Below, in pieces: positions 24,990 through 34,718 of a stretch of 64,000 bases of DNA; position 1 is the stretch's first letter, and each line of letters begins with the position of its first letter. Under the pieces are notes generated by a model. That model saw nothing but the letters and a program-made list of their open reading frames with translations. It was not told the origin of the DNA and did not search any database. The stretch covers positions 755,559,823 through 755,623,822 of the forward strand of contig NC_090438.1 in assembly GCF_031143425.1 (NCBI RefSeq), given 5' to 3'. Position numbers and translations under genes: made by a program. Source of the stretch: Pleurodeles waltl. Its lineage: Eukaryota; Chordata; Amphibia; Caudata; Salamandridae.

Positions 24990-25690
24990 AGGCTCCCAGT
25001 TGGAAAGACTGGGCGAGAGATCGCTGTTCTTCTTTGAGGCCAACACAGTGGAAAATGCCCAGAAAAGAGCCATGACCCTACATTTAGGAGGCAAAGACAT
25101 ACACAGGATTTCCAAAATGATCACAGAGGCTACCCCCAAAAAACACCTGACCTCACTTCAGATCTTAATGCCTATATCGAGCCAATGGTGAACAAAGACA
25201 AAAAGGTTTGTGTTTTGCCAAGCTAGACAACAGGCAGATTAGTCCATTCTCACTTTCTATATGAGGCTGAAAGAATTAGCCAGCACGTGTGGTTTCGCCA
25301 ATGAAAATGAGCAGATAAGAGGACAAATAGTTCAAGGATGTGTATCAACGTAATTGCGTGCACGGTTTCTAGAAGAATCAGGGTGTTCTCTGGCTGACAT
25401 TCTAATGATGGGGTGGACAAAAGAGCTATCAAAGGCTTGAGCATCTCACATGGAAGCCACCCTACAGAAACGTAAAATAAAAGTTGAGCCAGTCAACGCA
25501 GTTGCACCTACGCTCAGCAGGAATAAGCCAAGGAGATGAGCACAACCCCCAGAATGTGTAGCTGTTGTGGGGGCCCAACCCAAAGCACGACGGAATGCCC
25601 TGCGAGAGGGAAGAGATGTGTAGGGTGTGGAAAACTTAACCATTTCATGAAAGTGGTCCGATCAAGCAAAGGCCACGTCCCCCCCACACT
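24990..25690 (+). pseudogene. gypsy gag relic with zinc knuckles
   Basis: The translation shows a capsid-like stretch (ANTVENAQKRAMTLHLGGKD, then an RLKELASTC segment at 25264). It is followed at 25551-25660 by a cysteine cluster: CxxC, a distant C, then CVGCGKLNHF. That corresponds to two adjacent CCHC zinc knuckles of gag nucleocapsid, with the last cysteine replaced by valine. Gag binds and packages the RNA genome. Stops interrupt it at several points. Confidence 0.65.
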
Positions 25691-25990
25691 ACTGTGAATG
25701 CCACCCTGGAGGTACAAAGAAGAAGCAGTGACATGGATGATGATGACAATGAAGGACACACCATTTGTTCCATTTTCACCATCCGTATGGCAGCACAGAC
25801 AACACATTGTCTGCCTCAGTGCCAGATATATGTAGGAGCTCACCCAACACTTGCAGTTGTGGACAGAGGAGCGTCCATCAACATAATGTCCTCAGACACC
25901 TACCAGGCCCTAGAGCCACCTCCATGTCTAAGCCCAGCCAAGATCAAAGTATTCACTTATGGCCAAAGCAGACCACTCGCCATGTGAGGG
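25690..25990 (+). pseudogene. gypsy aspartic protease relic
   Basis: In the frame that runs to 25987, the sequence LAVVDRGASINIMSSDTYQA occupies the position of the retropepsin active site. The family motif is D-[ST]-G-A, and here the middle residue is arginine, which should abolish activity. It lies between the zinc knuckles and the reverse transcriptase, as expected for a protease that cleaves the gag-pol polyprotein. Confidence 0.65.
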
Positions 25991-26299
25991 AAATTCCAAA
26001 TAACTATAACGTATGGATCTCATTCAGTCAATCCACAAGTTTATGTCGTAAAAGACAGCCATGGTATGCTATAGGGTTGCTGGGCCACAGAAGTCCTGGG
26101 CATAGTGACTATCGTTTTTGGAGGCCATAACCAACATCCTTGAGGAATTCCCAAACATGTTTGAGGGCATCAGCTTGCTGAGAGACAAGGAGATAAAATT
26201 GTACATAGATAAGTCGGTACAACCTGTGGCCCTCGGCATAGACAAATTGTCTTTCATCTTGACATCAGATAGAAAAGGAGCTCGACAAGCTTGAGGCTG

Positions 26300-26840
26300 T
26301 AGGTATAACTGAGATGGTGATGGGGACCACACACTGGCTGTCTCCAATTGTAGTGGCCAGAAAGCCCGGTGAAGCACGAATATGTGTTGCCATGCGTTTG
26401 CCCAACGTTGCCATTAAAACGGAATGCAATCTAACCCCCACCATAGATTAGTTGATTAGTGAGCTGAGTGGGGTGAGCCTGTTCTCTAGGATGGATATGT
26501 GGTCAAGCCACCACCAGCTTGTCCTCGCAGAAGAGGACTGGTGTATCACAACTTTTTCAACACATGTGGGCATATGCCATTTAAAGAGATTTAATTTTGG
26601 CATTTTGAGTGCCACAGAGGTGTTCCAGAATGAAATACACAATCTCCTAGCTGACCTTGCAGAAGTCATCAATATCAGCAACAACATTCTGATACATGCC
26701 AAGACCATACCTGAACATAACCTGAGCCCAAGGAATGAACTTCAAAGGATCCAAGACTCTGGCCTTACTCTCCATCGCAGCAAATGCAAATTTCTGAAGC
26801 AGAAGCTCCATTTCTTTGGTTACGTAGTCTAAGAAGAAAG
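26300..26840 (+). pseudogene. gypsy reverse transcriptase relic
   Basis: Readable motifs in order are HWLSPIVVARKPG near 26335, a stop at 26449-26451, FSRMDMWSSHHQLVL, ITTFSTHVG, FGILSATEVFQNEI, then NISNNILIHAKT and KCKFLKQKLHFFGYVV. This matches the fingers-palm-thumb order of Ty3/gypsy RT. The catalytic site, normally [FYV]xDD, reads ISNN here, so both aspartates have become asparagine. The first catalytic aspartate (in RMDMW) remains. Confidence 0.8.
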
Positions 26841-26869
26841 AGTGGACCCTGACCTGACAAGGTTCGGAC

Positions 26870-27420
26870 ATTAAAGAAGCGCCTCCCCCAATGACAGTAA
26901 CAGAGGTCTGCTGCTTTTTGGGAATGGTCAACAACTGAGGGTGTTTCATCATGGACCTCATGATCTTGACTCAACCCCTGCAAGACCTCATCAAGTCTTC
27001 AGCTCCATTGTCCTGGGGCCTGGAGCAAGAAGCAGCTTTCCAGACTACTAAAGACACCCTGTCAGCAGACACAACTCTTACTTTCTTACTTTGGTCCATG
27101 AAGAGAGACCACCATAGCAGTGGATGCAGGTCTAAAGGGGCTAGGTGCTGTACTGATGCATTGACAGGCTGATGAAGAATAGACCCCAGTTGCGTATGCA
27201 AGCCGGTCTCTTATAACAACGGAACAGAGACACTTTTAGATAGAAAAAGAGGCGATTGTCATTCACTGGGGGTATCAACACTTTCATCTCTATGTCTACG
27301 GCAATCCATTCACTGTCACAACTGATCATACGCCCCTCTTTAAAGGAACTGCATCAAAGCCGCCCTCGCAGATTGAAAAGTGGATGCTCCACCTTCAGGA
27401 GTATAACTGACAAGTGGACT
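26870..27420 (+). pseudogene. gypsy RNase H relic
   Basis: After the RT, translated fragments read PLQDLIKSSAPLSWG and EQEAAFQTTKDTLS. Near 27180 comes TPVAYASRSLITTEQRHF, then a stop, and then EKEAIVIHWG and TDHTPLFKG. This is the standard linker and RNase H arrangement of gypsy elements. The frame changes at least twice. RNase H would degrade the RNA strand of the RNA-DNA hybrid during reverse transcription. Confidence 0.7.
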
Positions 27421-27559
27421 ATCGCCCCATATCCCACAACCTGGCAGACTACTTATCTCAGCACCCTCATGCCGCCATTACAGAAGTAGATGAGGCAGAT
27501 GAAACAGAAGAGTAAGCGAGGAACGTTGCAGACCAGTCTCGTCCCTTTCATCAAGCCCT

Positions 27560-28730
27560 GAGCCAGGATGAATGCCTCCAAAAAAAGTGCTAGAAGCTGT
27601 AAGAACCACTCAATGGCATGTTCTCAAGAACCAATGGACTCTGCTTACCCCTGAAGCTAGACCCTTCATGGAGAGCCTTTATCCTGTTTGTCAGGGGTTG
27701 AGTGCTGACATTGATGGGTGCCTCCTGAGAGGAAATAGTTTAGTCATCTCCTCCAGCCTCACTGATTTTGTTGTTCAGCTTGTCCTTGCTGGGCACCAGG
27801 GCATGGCAAAAATTAAAGAACTGGCTAAGGACCAAAGTGTGGTTCACCTTAATGGATGAGCAGGTTGAGGCGTTAGTAAGGTCATGCATTTGGTGCTAAC
27901 CTTCAGGTGAGCCCAGTATGCCAGAGATGGAAAGGGGGCCATGACAACCATGGGTGTCCGTCAGTCTGGAAGTCTCCCCAATGGAAGACACACCATGGTC
28001 CTGATAGGCGGTTATCCAAAACACCTGGAAGTGGAAGTACTCTGCTTTCTAAGTGCCAGTGAGGCAATTCCCAAAATTGAAAAAATCATGGCTACCCATG
28101 GATTGATCAAAGAACTAAGGAAGGACAATGGACCCCCTTTCAAGGTTGAGAGATAACTTCATACCTGACGTTGCGTGGCATCTCTCACAAAAGGATCACT
28201 CCATGCTGGCCCCAAGTGAACAGAGAGGTAGAAAAGTTTATGAAGACTTTATATAAAGTCATTAGAATTGCCTCTGCATGCCAGCAAGCTCCAGAGTTGG
28301 CCATTTATTCCTTTTTTGCGTAACTTTACTGCCAGACACCACATTCTACTACAAGATGAGCACCTGGACACCTATCCGTGAGACGAGCAGCCACAGATTA
28401 AATTCCTCACCACAGTTTCTGGACTCCTGATCATGTTGATGACCACCAAGTATACTATAGGAGGAAGAAATCAAATGGCAAAGCCAGCCGCCTCAGGTGA
28501 GCTAAAGTATCTACCCTTAAAGCCAGCAATTTGGTACTCATCAAAGATTGGTCCCCAGGAAGCAAGTTCAGATTGTCGTTCGAATGACCCCCTGAACCAT
28601 CGTACATCGTGAAGGTACCATGATCACTGCCCGTCATGGGACAAAAGAAATCATAAGGAACATATTGATGTTCAAGACGTTCTACCCAAGTTTCCACCGT
28701 TCTGAGTATACGAATGGTGATGATCCTAAG
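27560..28730 (+). pseudogene. gypsy integrase relic with C-terminal module
   Basis: The zinc-finger region GHQGMAKIKELAKDQSVV is at about 27790. The catalytic core follows with VLIGGYPKHLEVEV (27990-28040, first aspartate lost), HGLIKELRKDNGPPFKVE with a retained second aspartate (28098-28155), and a degraded NGEVEKFM-type segment near 28220. A tail segment at 28610-28690 contains GTMITARHGTKEIIRN, typical of the GPY/F-containing C-terminus. Stops and frameshifts are frequent. Confidence 0.7.
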
Positions 28731-29149
28731 AGAGGTGAGCAGGATTCATCATCAGAGGGCGGGAAGCACCTCACCCTTGCTGCCAGTGTCTGGTTACCGG
28801 GGATCTAGCCCACCTGCATTGATAGTGGATCAATCTTGGAGCCATGAGATCAGACAGAGCGAAATGCAGATCAACCACCCTCACCAAGTATGAACTGGGT
28901 CTAATCCTTTGATGTCCATGAGGATGAAAAATCATCTAGTGTGATGACTTTATTTCTCACAAGTCCAGGAATGATGAAATCAGGAGGACTTTTCCCTATT
29001 TTCTCTTAGTCAGGTGTAACCAACCATGATTATAGAGAACTGTTTGAGTTGTGTGCTATGCGTCAGCCCACGCTGGTGCTCCAAGTGTATATGTAAGCAT
29101 CACTTTTTTTGTTCGTTTTGTTTTAATTTGGAAACAAATGTTGTGTCAA

Positions 29150-29610
29150 TTCAGAGACGTAACTGGAGTGAGAGTCTTAAAATAAGTTTAACCATCTAGG
29201 GGGTTCATGTTGCTCCCCTTTTACTTTGTCCAGCATTGGACTGACCCTGTTATCATGTGAGTTGTTGATCATAAATACTGGAGGCTGCCAGGCATGGTCC
29301 AGAGAGAAACATAGGGTGACCCACATGTGCAGACCAGCCATCCAATATCTTGTGGTCTGAGTCTGTATTTCCAGCCCTAATCACTACAGCGCTAGTCCGG
29401 GTAGCTGCGCCATTATAACATTCACCTGTGAGCCTGGGGCCTCCAACACAACAGTAGCCATCTTTAGCTCCTCCTTGACAGCCCTTCTGCTCTCACATCC
29501 TGCCTCCAAGACCCAAGGAGGTACTACTGCTGATGCATACAGGGTCCACCGCTGTCCCCGCAACACAACCTGTAACCAGGGGCGTAGCTTGTTTAGTATG
29601 ATTGCGGGGT
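29150..29610 (+). repeat. 3' LTR of the gypsy element
   Basis: It repeats the left LTR blocks CGTAACTGGAGTGAGAGTCTTA at about 29158 and GGTAGCTGCGCCATTATAACAT at 29400 with CACCTGTGAGCC at 29424. It continues through a GGGGCGTAGCTTGTTTAG end that resembles GGGTGTCGCTTACCTTGTTTG (24298) on the left. Divergence between the two LTRs is high, so the insertion is old. Confidence 0.55.
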
Positions 29611-29646
29611 GAATTTGAGATTTTCCTACAATCACACTGGCATAGA

Positions 29647-29670
29647 GGCCCTCATTACAACCCTGGTGGT
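29647..29670 (+). repeat. Left TIR of Harbinger 1
   Basis: These 24 bp are perfectly inverted at 37195-37218. The flanking AGA is repeated outside the right end. Confidence 0.93.
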
Positions 29671-30241
29671 GAATCCCTCTTACTGCCGCGCTGATGGCCG
29701 TCAAGATACCGTGGCGGACATCCGCTACAGGCATTACGACCCACATCTCGTAATCCGCCACAATACAGACACCCACACAAGTCCACCACACCAAAGATCA
29801 GTGATAAACTGGTAATACCAAAACCTACACCGCCACGCCAACAGAACTACGCCCATACTATCACGACCCACGAATCAACGTGGCGGTCATTCAACCGCAG
29901 TAATCCATTGGCAGTACACACTGCCACACTCAAAATACACACACACACTTACAAAACACAACCACATTGGACAATTCAAAATACACACACCTGACAAACA
30001 TACACACACCACACCCACAAACTCACACCACTATAAAACACACACCCACATTACACACAACCCCTTACAATGACCTGTTTGGAAGAAGCCCAGGGAGAGA
30101 GAAGAGAAAACACAACACCAGCATCCACAGGCACACAACACCATCACTCATACAACATCCAAGCACCTCAAACAACACACCCCAACACATCCCCCCACAC
30201 ATTACAACAGACAGCACCTCACACATCACCCACACCACATC

Positions 30242-30620
30242 ATGGCACCTCAACGACACCCCAGGTTTTCTGAGGAGGAGCTCAGGGTCATGGTGGAGGA
30301 AACCATTCGGGTAGAGCCACAGCTATTCGGATCACAGGTGCAGCAGACCTCCATTGCAAGGAAGATGGAGCTATGGCAGAGAATTGTCGAAAGGGTCAAC
30401 GCAGTGGGACAGCATCCAAGAACACGGGATGACATCAGGAAGAGGTGGAACGACCTACGGAGGAAGGTGTGTTCAGTGATATCCATACACCAGGTAGCAG
30501 TACAGAGGATTGGCGGTGGACCCCCACCTCCTCCCCCGCAACTAACAACATGGGAGGAGCAAGTCTTGGCAATCATGCATCCTGAGGGCCTCGCAGGAGT
30601 AGCAGGAGGACTGGACTCTG
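30242..30620 (+). CDS. Harbinger Myb-like protein 1, exon 1 (intact)
   Basis: This exon encodes 126 codons plus one base. It starts at ATG 30242 in MAPQRHPRFSEEELRVMVEE and ends at a GT donor (G|GTAAGG at 30621). Residues 8-78 form a Myb/SANT-type trihelical domain of the kind shared by Harbinger partners and the domesticated NAIF1. Helix 1 is FSEEELRVMVEETI, a variable loop carries LFGSQ, helix 2 is around WQRIVERVNAV, and helix 3 is DDIRKRWNDLRRKV with conserved tryptophans. After a GGGPPPPPPQ linker comes TTWEEQVLAIMHPEGLAGV, a conserved tail also found in Myb2. In the family this protein binds sub-terminal DNA and brings the transposase to the nucleus. Reading on through the intron would give a 204-codon frame, but the same donor is conserved in the element at 37322. 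Confidence 0.8.
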
Positions 30621-30941
30621 GTAAGGCAAATCTTTACTACTATATCCTCCCACCCTACCTGCATGCCATCACAAACTCCCCCCCCCACCCTCACACCCAT
30701 CACCCCAACACCCCACAGATACCCCATTATCACAACCCACACATCCCAAGGCCTGCATGTCACACCAATGCATGGACACCCATCACCAAAGCATGTCCAG
30801 TACAGACACTCACCCAGGCCCCAAAATTAACATTCAAACAAGGCCAAAGACAATAAGCCAACCATAGAAGTAGAGGTTAACTCACACATTGGACAAGAGG
30901 GCACACACAGATACAATAACTATGCATTTACCCCCCAACAG
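30621..30941 (+). other. Predicted Myb1 intron, Harbinger 1
   Basis: The donor GTAAGG is at 30621 and the acceptor CCCCCCAACAG ends at 30941, giving phase 1. The same exon edges occur in Harbinger 2 (donor GTAAGT at 38191, acceptor CCCCACAG ending 40253). There the intron has been enlarged by a 1.7 kb insertion. Confidence 0.65.
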
Positions 30942-31721
30942 GACCCCTACCCAACGTCACCGGACAGGAGGTGCCAGACATATCCAGACCCCCCACAGAA
31001 GAGGCCCACAGCGATGACAGCAGCTCTGCACGCCTGGATCAAGATGACCAGCCCTGCCCATCAGGGACCTCGGGACAGTCAGTTCCCCTGCCACTGCCAC
31101 AAACCACCACTGAACCTCCTTCCTCAGGAAACACCCCCGTAGCACCCACCCAGCGGGCCCATGCCACTGTCCCCAGGACATGTCAATCAGCAGTGTGTCC
31201 ACCACTACAGGAATCCCAGGAAACCCCACTAACCCAAGACAATCAGGGACCTGGGGGTCAGTGGCAGTGGGCACACGGTTCAGGGGACAGATGCACAGGA
31301 TAACAGGGAAGCTGGGAGGACTGCTGTGCAACAGGGGGAAGACAGGCCCCAGGGAACCCACTCTCCACGAGGCACTCTCAACCATCATGGGAGCATACCA
31401 TCATTCCTAGGAGCCATGGGCACGGTACTGGCCAAGTTTCAGGAGACCCAGCGGCTGCAGAAGGAACACTACCTGGGGATCAGGGAGGACTTGAAGTCCA
31501 TTCACAACACCCGGATCACCATTGCAGGGGTGCTGGCATGCATGGCCAACACCAAGAGGGACACAGTGGCACACCAACAGGCCCCTGACACTAGCCCAAC
31601 CGATGAACAGCCCTCCACCTCCGCCGGCGCTAGTGGACAGGAGGTCCCGCCACAGGACCAACAGGCCACTAGCACCCCACCCCATGCAGAAGGAATACCA
31701 CCCCACAAACTGTCCCTGTGA
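30942..31721 (+). pseudogene. Harbinger Myb-like protein 1, exon 2, frameshifted
   Basis: The exon joins in phase (G|GA) and begins GPLPNVTGQEVPDIS, then acidic-serine (EEAHSDDSSS) and Pro/Ser/Thr-rich sequence to about 31255. An extra G in GGGGGTCAG, against GGGGTCAG in Harbinger 2, shifts the frame and ends it at 31303. The rest survives in another frame at 31326-31721: a predicted helical stretch around KEHYLGIREDLKSIHNTRITI, then a Ser/Pro-rich end. The helix probably mediates protein contacts, since exon 1 supplies DNA binding. A polyadenylation signal, AATAAA, follows at 31955-31960. Confidence 0.7.
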
Positions 31722-31954
31722 TCCAGGCACAAGACAGAGAACATTGCCAATACCCCCACCAGGAAATAAGACTCTGCTGATTGTCACCCTTCTGTCCCAC
31801 TATGTCACCCTGACAACCTTGAACTGCCATTACTCCACTTCCTATGCCCCCTTGGACAATGCACCTGTGATGCCAATAGACTTGTGTCCACCATGGGCAT
31901 TCCTCCACCATCAAACCAGCCCATTGCACAGCCCCCTCCACTTATTAGCACAGA

Positions 31955-31960
31955 AATAAA
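31955..31960 (+). terminator. Poly(A) signal of Myb1, Harbinger 1
   Basis: AATAAA sits in a conserved AATAAACACCCT context. The same context occurs at 41268 and 47092 in Harbinger 2, in each case just downstream of Myb1 exon 2. Confidence 0.6.
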
Positions 31961-32230
31961 CACCCTGGATTCACAAATCAATCTGGAGTCAGCCTGTACT
32001 TTCACAAATGAGTTATTGCAAACTTTTAGAAAAATATCAATGCCAATGTTCATGTTAGACATTTGCTGAGCAGCAGTAAACATAGCCGAAGGCAGAAAGT
32101 GGTACACAGATCTGTAAAATGGAAAGCCAAAGTGAACTGTCAGGGTCCATACACAGAGGAAGAAAGGCAGAATCATGCAATGTCCTACAGTAGTATGATA
32201 TGAGAGGAGCAGTGCCAGTCTCTTACCTGT

Positions 32231-33327
32231 GTCTCACTGGAAGTATTGCATGATGATGTTGTTTTGGTTGTCAATATCTTCTTCTTCTGCCTCCTCTTCT
32301 TCACTGTCCACAGGCTCCACAGCTGCCACAAGACCAACATCAGGCCCACCCTCCTGCAGAAAAGGCACCTGGCATCGCAAAGCCAGGTTGTGCACCATAC
32401 AGCATGCCACAATTATCTGGCACACCTTCTTCTGTGAGTAGTATAGGGAGCCACCTGTCAGATGGAGGCACCGGAACCTGGCCTTCAGGAGGCCGAAAGT
32501 ACGCTCAATTATCCTCCTAGTCTGCCCATGTGCCTCATTGTAGTGTTCCCCTGCCCTGGTCCTAGGATTCCTCACTGGGGTCAGTAACCATGACAGGTTG
32601 GGGTAACCAGAGTCACCTGCAAATATAGATGGACAACTGTGAGACATACACCAACCATTAGGGACTCTACCATAGCCATACACCTATGTAATCAGTGTTG
32701 GGACCTTGGGCTCATCTATTAGCCACACACGGTGCCTCTGGAGTTGCCCCATCACATAATGTAAGTGTCATGCACTGAGCCAGGATGCTTGGAATTCACA
32801 TGGGAGATGTACTGGTCTGCCAAACACACCAACTGCACATTCAGAGAATGGTAGCTTTTTCGGTTTCTGTACACCTGTTCAATTCTGCAGGGGGGGGACA
32901 AATGCCACATGTGTACCATCAATGCCACTAATGATGTTGGGGATATGTCCCAGGGCATAGAGGTTACCTTTCACTGTGGGCAAATCCTCCACCTGGGGAA
33001 AACCGATGTAGCTGTGCATGTGTTTCTGCAGGGCAGACAACACTCTGGACAACACGTTAGAGAACGGTGGCTGTGAAATCCCTGATGCCATGGCCACTGT
33101 TGTTTGAAAGGACCCACTGGCCAGGAAATGGAGTACTGACAGGACCTGCACTAGAGGGGGATTCCTGTGTGATGGCGGATAGCTGACATCAGGTATGGCT
33201 TCAACTGGGCACACAGTTCATGGATTGTGGCACGATCAAGTCTGTAGGTGATGATGATGTGTCTGTCTTCCATTGTCAACTGGTCCAAAAGGGGACTGTA
33301 TACCGGAGGATGATGCCATCTCATCAT
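32231..33327 (-). pseudogene. Harbinger DDE transposase, element 1
   Basis: This is a DDE_Tnp_4-type transposase related to HARBI1. Read on minus from about 33327 it shows YRLDRATIHELCAQLKPYL, then LHFLASGSFQ and the three catalytic blocks. These are GIDGTHVAFVPP (first D), GSVHDTYI (second D) and, in exon 2 (32616-32231), RRIIERTFGLLKARF (E). Exon 2 ends with an acidic tail, DSEEEEAEEED. Length and order fit the family. Lesions are a -1 frame change at a CCCCC run near 33155 (after GIPL), a one-base insertion after PPLQN near 32881, a small deletion after DTYI, and loss of the intron donor (ATAG|ATGAGC against ATAG|GTGAGC in element 2). The enzyme would cut and rejoin the TIR ends. Confidence 0.88.
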
Positions 33328-33790
33328 CTGCCCCAGCAGACGTGGCCTATGGAGGAGAAGGGTGAGCAGAGGATCATACACCACATAGGTTTCACAAGGG
33401 TGTTTAGAACAACTGTGATGTAATCTGTGTTTAGTGCTGTAGGTCCGTATTGCTGCACATAACTGCTGTGATGCAGTTAGTTGGCCTGCCATGTGGCCAC
33501 CTGAAATGGCGGCTGTCTGACCTGTAAGCAGGGACAAGGGGAAATGAGGTAACTGCGCTGGCGTTGTACACGGTCGCGGTAGGCGGACGAAGACCGCGGC
33601 GCAATTCCGCATTGGTTATCATTGGGCTCTATGGGTTCCAGGAGCCAATGACGATGTACGCCAGCGGTGATGGTATGCACGCCGCGGACGTGACCGCCAT
33701 TTTCTATCTGTTCACTCACTTGATACCTGACCTTCAACAGGGGAGGACCTACACTGCAAGTCCTGCTATGACCTGAGTCTGGAAGCGACA
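33328..33790. promoter_or_regulatory. Divergent promoter region between transposase and Myb2, Harbinger 1
   Basis: The transposase (minus) and Myb2 (plus) diverge from this 0.46 kb region. It contains GCGGTAGGCGG and ACCGCGGCGC at about 33575-33605. These are the GGCGGT/ACCGCC-type motifs that also crowd the element ends, which makes it a candidate binding site for the Myb proteins. The equivalent region in Harbinger 2 has the inverted repeat GGCGGTCTTGAACCGCC at 42907-42923 (and 48731-48747). The regulatory role is inferred. Confidence 0.45.
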
Positions 33791-33904
33791 ATGGCTACAG
33801 TGTCTGGGGAAAAGGCCCCTGCCTTCACTGCGGAGAAGTTGGACAAACTGGTGGATGGGGTACTCCCCCAGTACAAGCAACTCTACAGTCCACCAGACAA
33901 ACAG
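33791..33904 (+). CDS. Harbinger Myb-like protein 2, exon 1, element 1
   Basis: These 38 codons run from ATG 33791 (MATVSGEKAPAFTAEKLDKL) and end in CCAGACAAACAG|GTGAGT, a phase-0 donor. They encode the first helix of the Myb-like domain. Exon 1 has exactly the same length (114 nt) in both copies within Harbinger 2, with mostly conservative changes. On its own it is open, but exon 2 of this element carries a stop. Confidence 0.75.
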
Positions 33905-34059
33905 GTGAGTACACTGTGAGCATGATGGATGGGACATGAATGTATGGAGTGAGGATGGTCAGTGTATGTGTTTGTGGGCCAGGGTGGGTGGTTGTGGCCA
34001 ATGAGTGAGATGGACCGGACGGGGGAGTAAAATCCATTCCTACTTTACATTTCCTCTAG

Positions 34060-34330
34060 GTCAGCACCCACCAGAAGAAGAGTATTTGGCATGCCATCGC
34101 CAAGGAAGTGCGGACCCTGGGGGTCTAGCATAGACGGAGCACCCACTGCCGCAAAAGATGTGAGGACCTGCGCCGCTGGACCAAGAAGACGGCGGAGGCC
34201 CAGCTGGGGATGGCCTTCCAACGTGGAAGGGTTGCCCATTGCACCATGACCCCCCGGATGTACTGGATCCTGGCGGTGGCATATCCGGAGTTGGATGGGC
34301 GCTTGAGGGCATCACAGCAGCCACAAGGGG
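34060..34330 (+). pseudogene. Harbinger Myb-like protein 2, exon 2, element 1 (nonsense)
   Basis: The acceptor TTTCCTCTAG ends at 34059, and the exon has 271 nt, as in Harbinger 2. It encodes helices 2 and 3 (IWHAIAKEVRTLGV, then CRKRCEDLRRWTKKTAEAQL) and the conserved tail LAVAYPELDGRLRASQQPQG. It ends with the phase-1 donor G|GTGAGT. TAG at 34126-34128 replaces the TAT (Tyr) of the other copies, truncating the protein inside the DNA-binding domain. A Trp-to-Cys change in CRKRC also removes a core residue of helix 3. Confidence 0.8.
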
Positions 34331-34718
34331 GTGAGTACTGTCTCATGCAGCTGACTCCACGCGCATTATGAGATTTCTGGGTGTGGAAAGAGGGCTGTCG
34401 GTTCCCAAAGGGCAGGGCAAGCATGCCAGGGTAAATCCATTGTTAGGCAGGCTCAGTGCCAGTCCAAACCCAAAAGTGGTAGTGGCCCTCTACACCTAGT
34501 CAGGCTCCTGTGGGTTCCAGGTGTGCATCAAATGGGTATAGGCACAGTCCACCATGGGCATATGATTTTGCCCTGAACTGTTAGTGCATGGCCCAGTGCA
34601 TAGGGCTGCTCCCTGTGTGTTGTGTCCGCCAACGGTGGTGTTGCTGCAGGCATTGACCATGTCTCTCCTCTGTTTTTCCCCCCTTTTTGTTTTGTCACCC
34701 TGTCCTTGTGTGCATTAG

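Larger units (their letters stand above)
24165..29630 (+). mobile_element. Ty3/gypsy-type LTR retrotransposon, heavily decayed
   Basis: The internal order is gag with zinc knuckle, protease, reverse transcriptase, RNase H and integrase with a C-terminal module, all on plus, which is the classical Ty3/gypsy order. Degenerate LTRs flank it. Blocks ATGTAACTGGAGAGTGAGTCTTA (24169) and GGTAGCTGCACCATTATAACA, CACCTGTGAGCC (24217-24251) recur at about 29157 and 29400-29431. The right LTR has about 190 bp between these blocks that the left one lacks. Frameshifts and stops occur in every domain. A complete-ended Harbinger starts 17 bp or so beyond the right LTR. LTR limits are approximate. Confidence 0.8.

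Noticed and set aside
30242..30620. Host NAIF1-like gene
   Set aside because: The Myb-like domain is of the same class, but the gene lies inside Harbinger TIRs, has a decayed second exon and is repeated in the neighbouring element.
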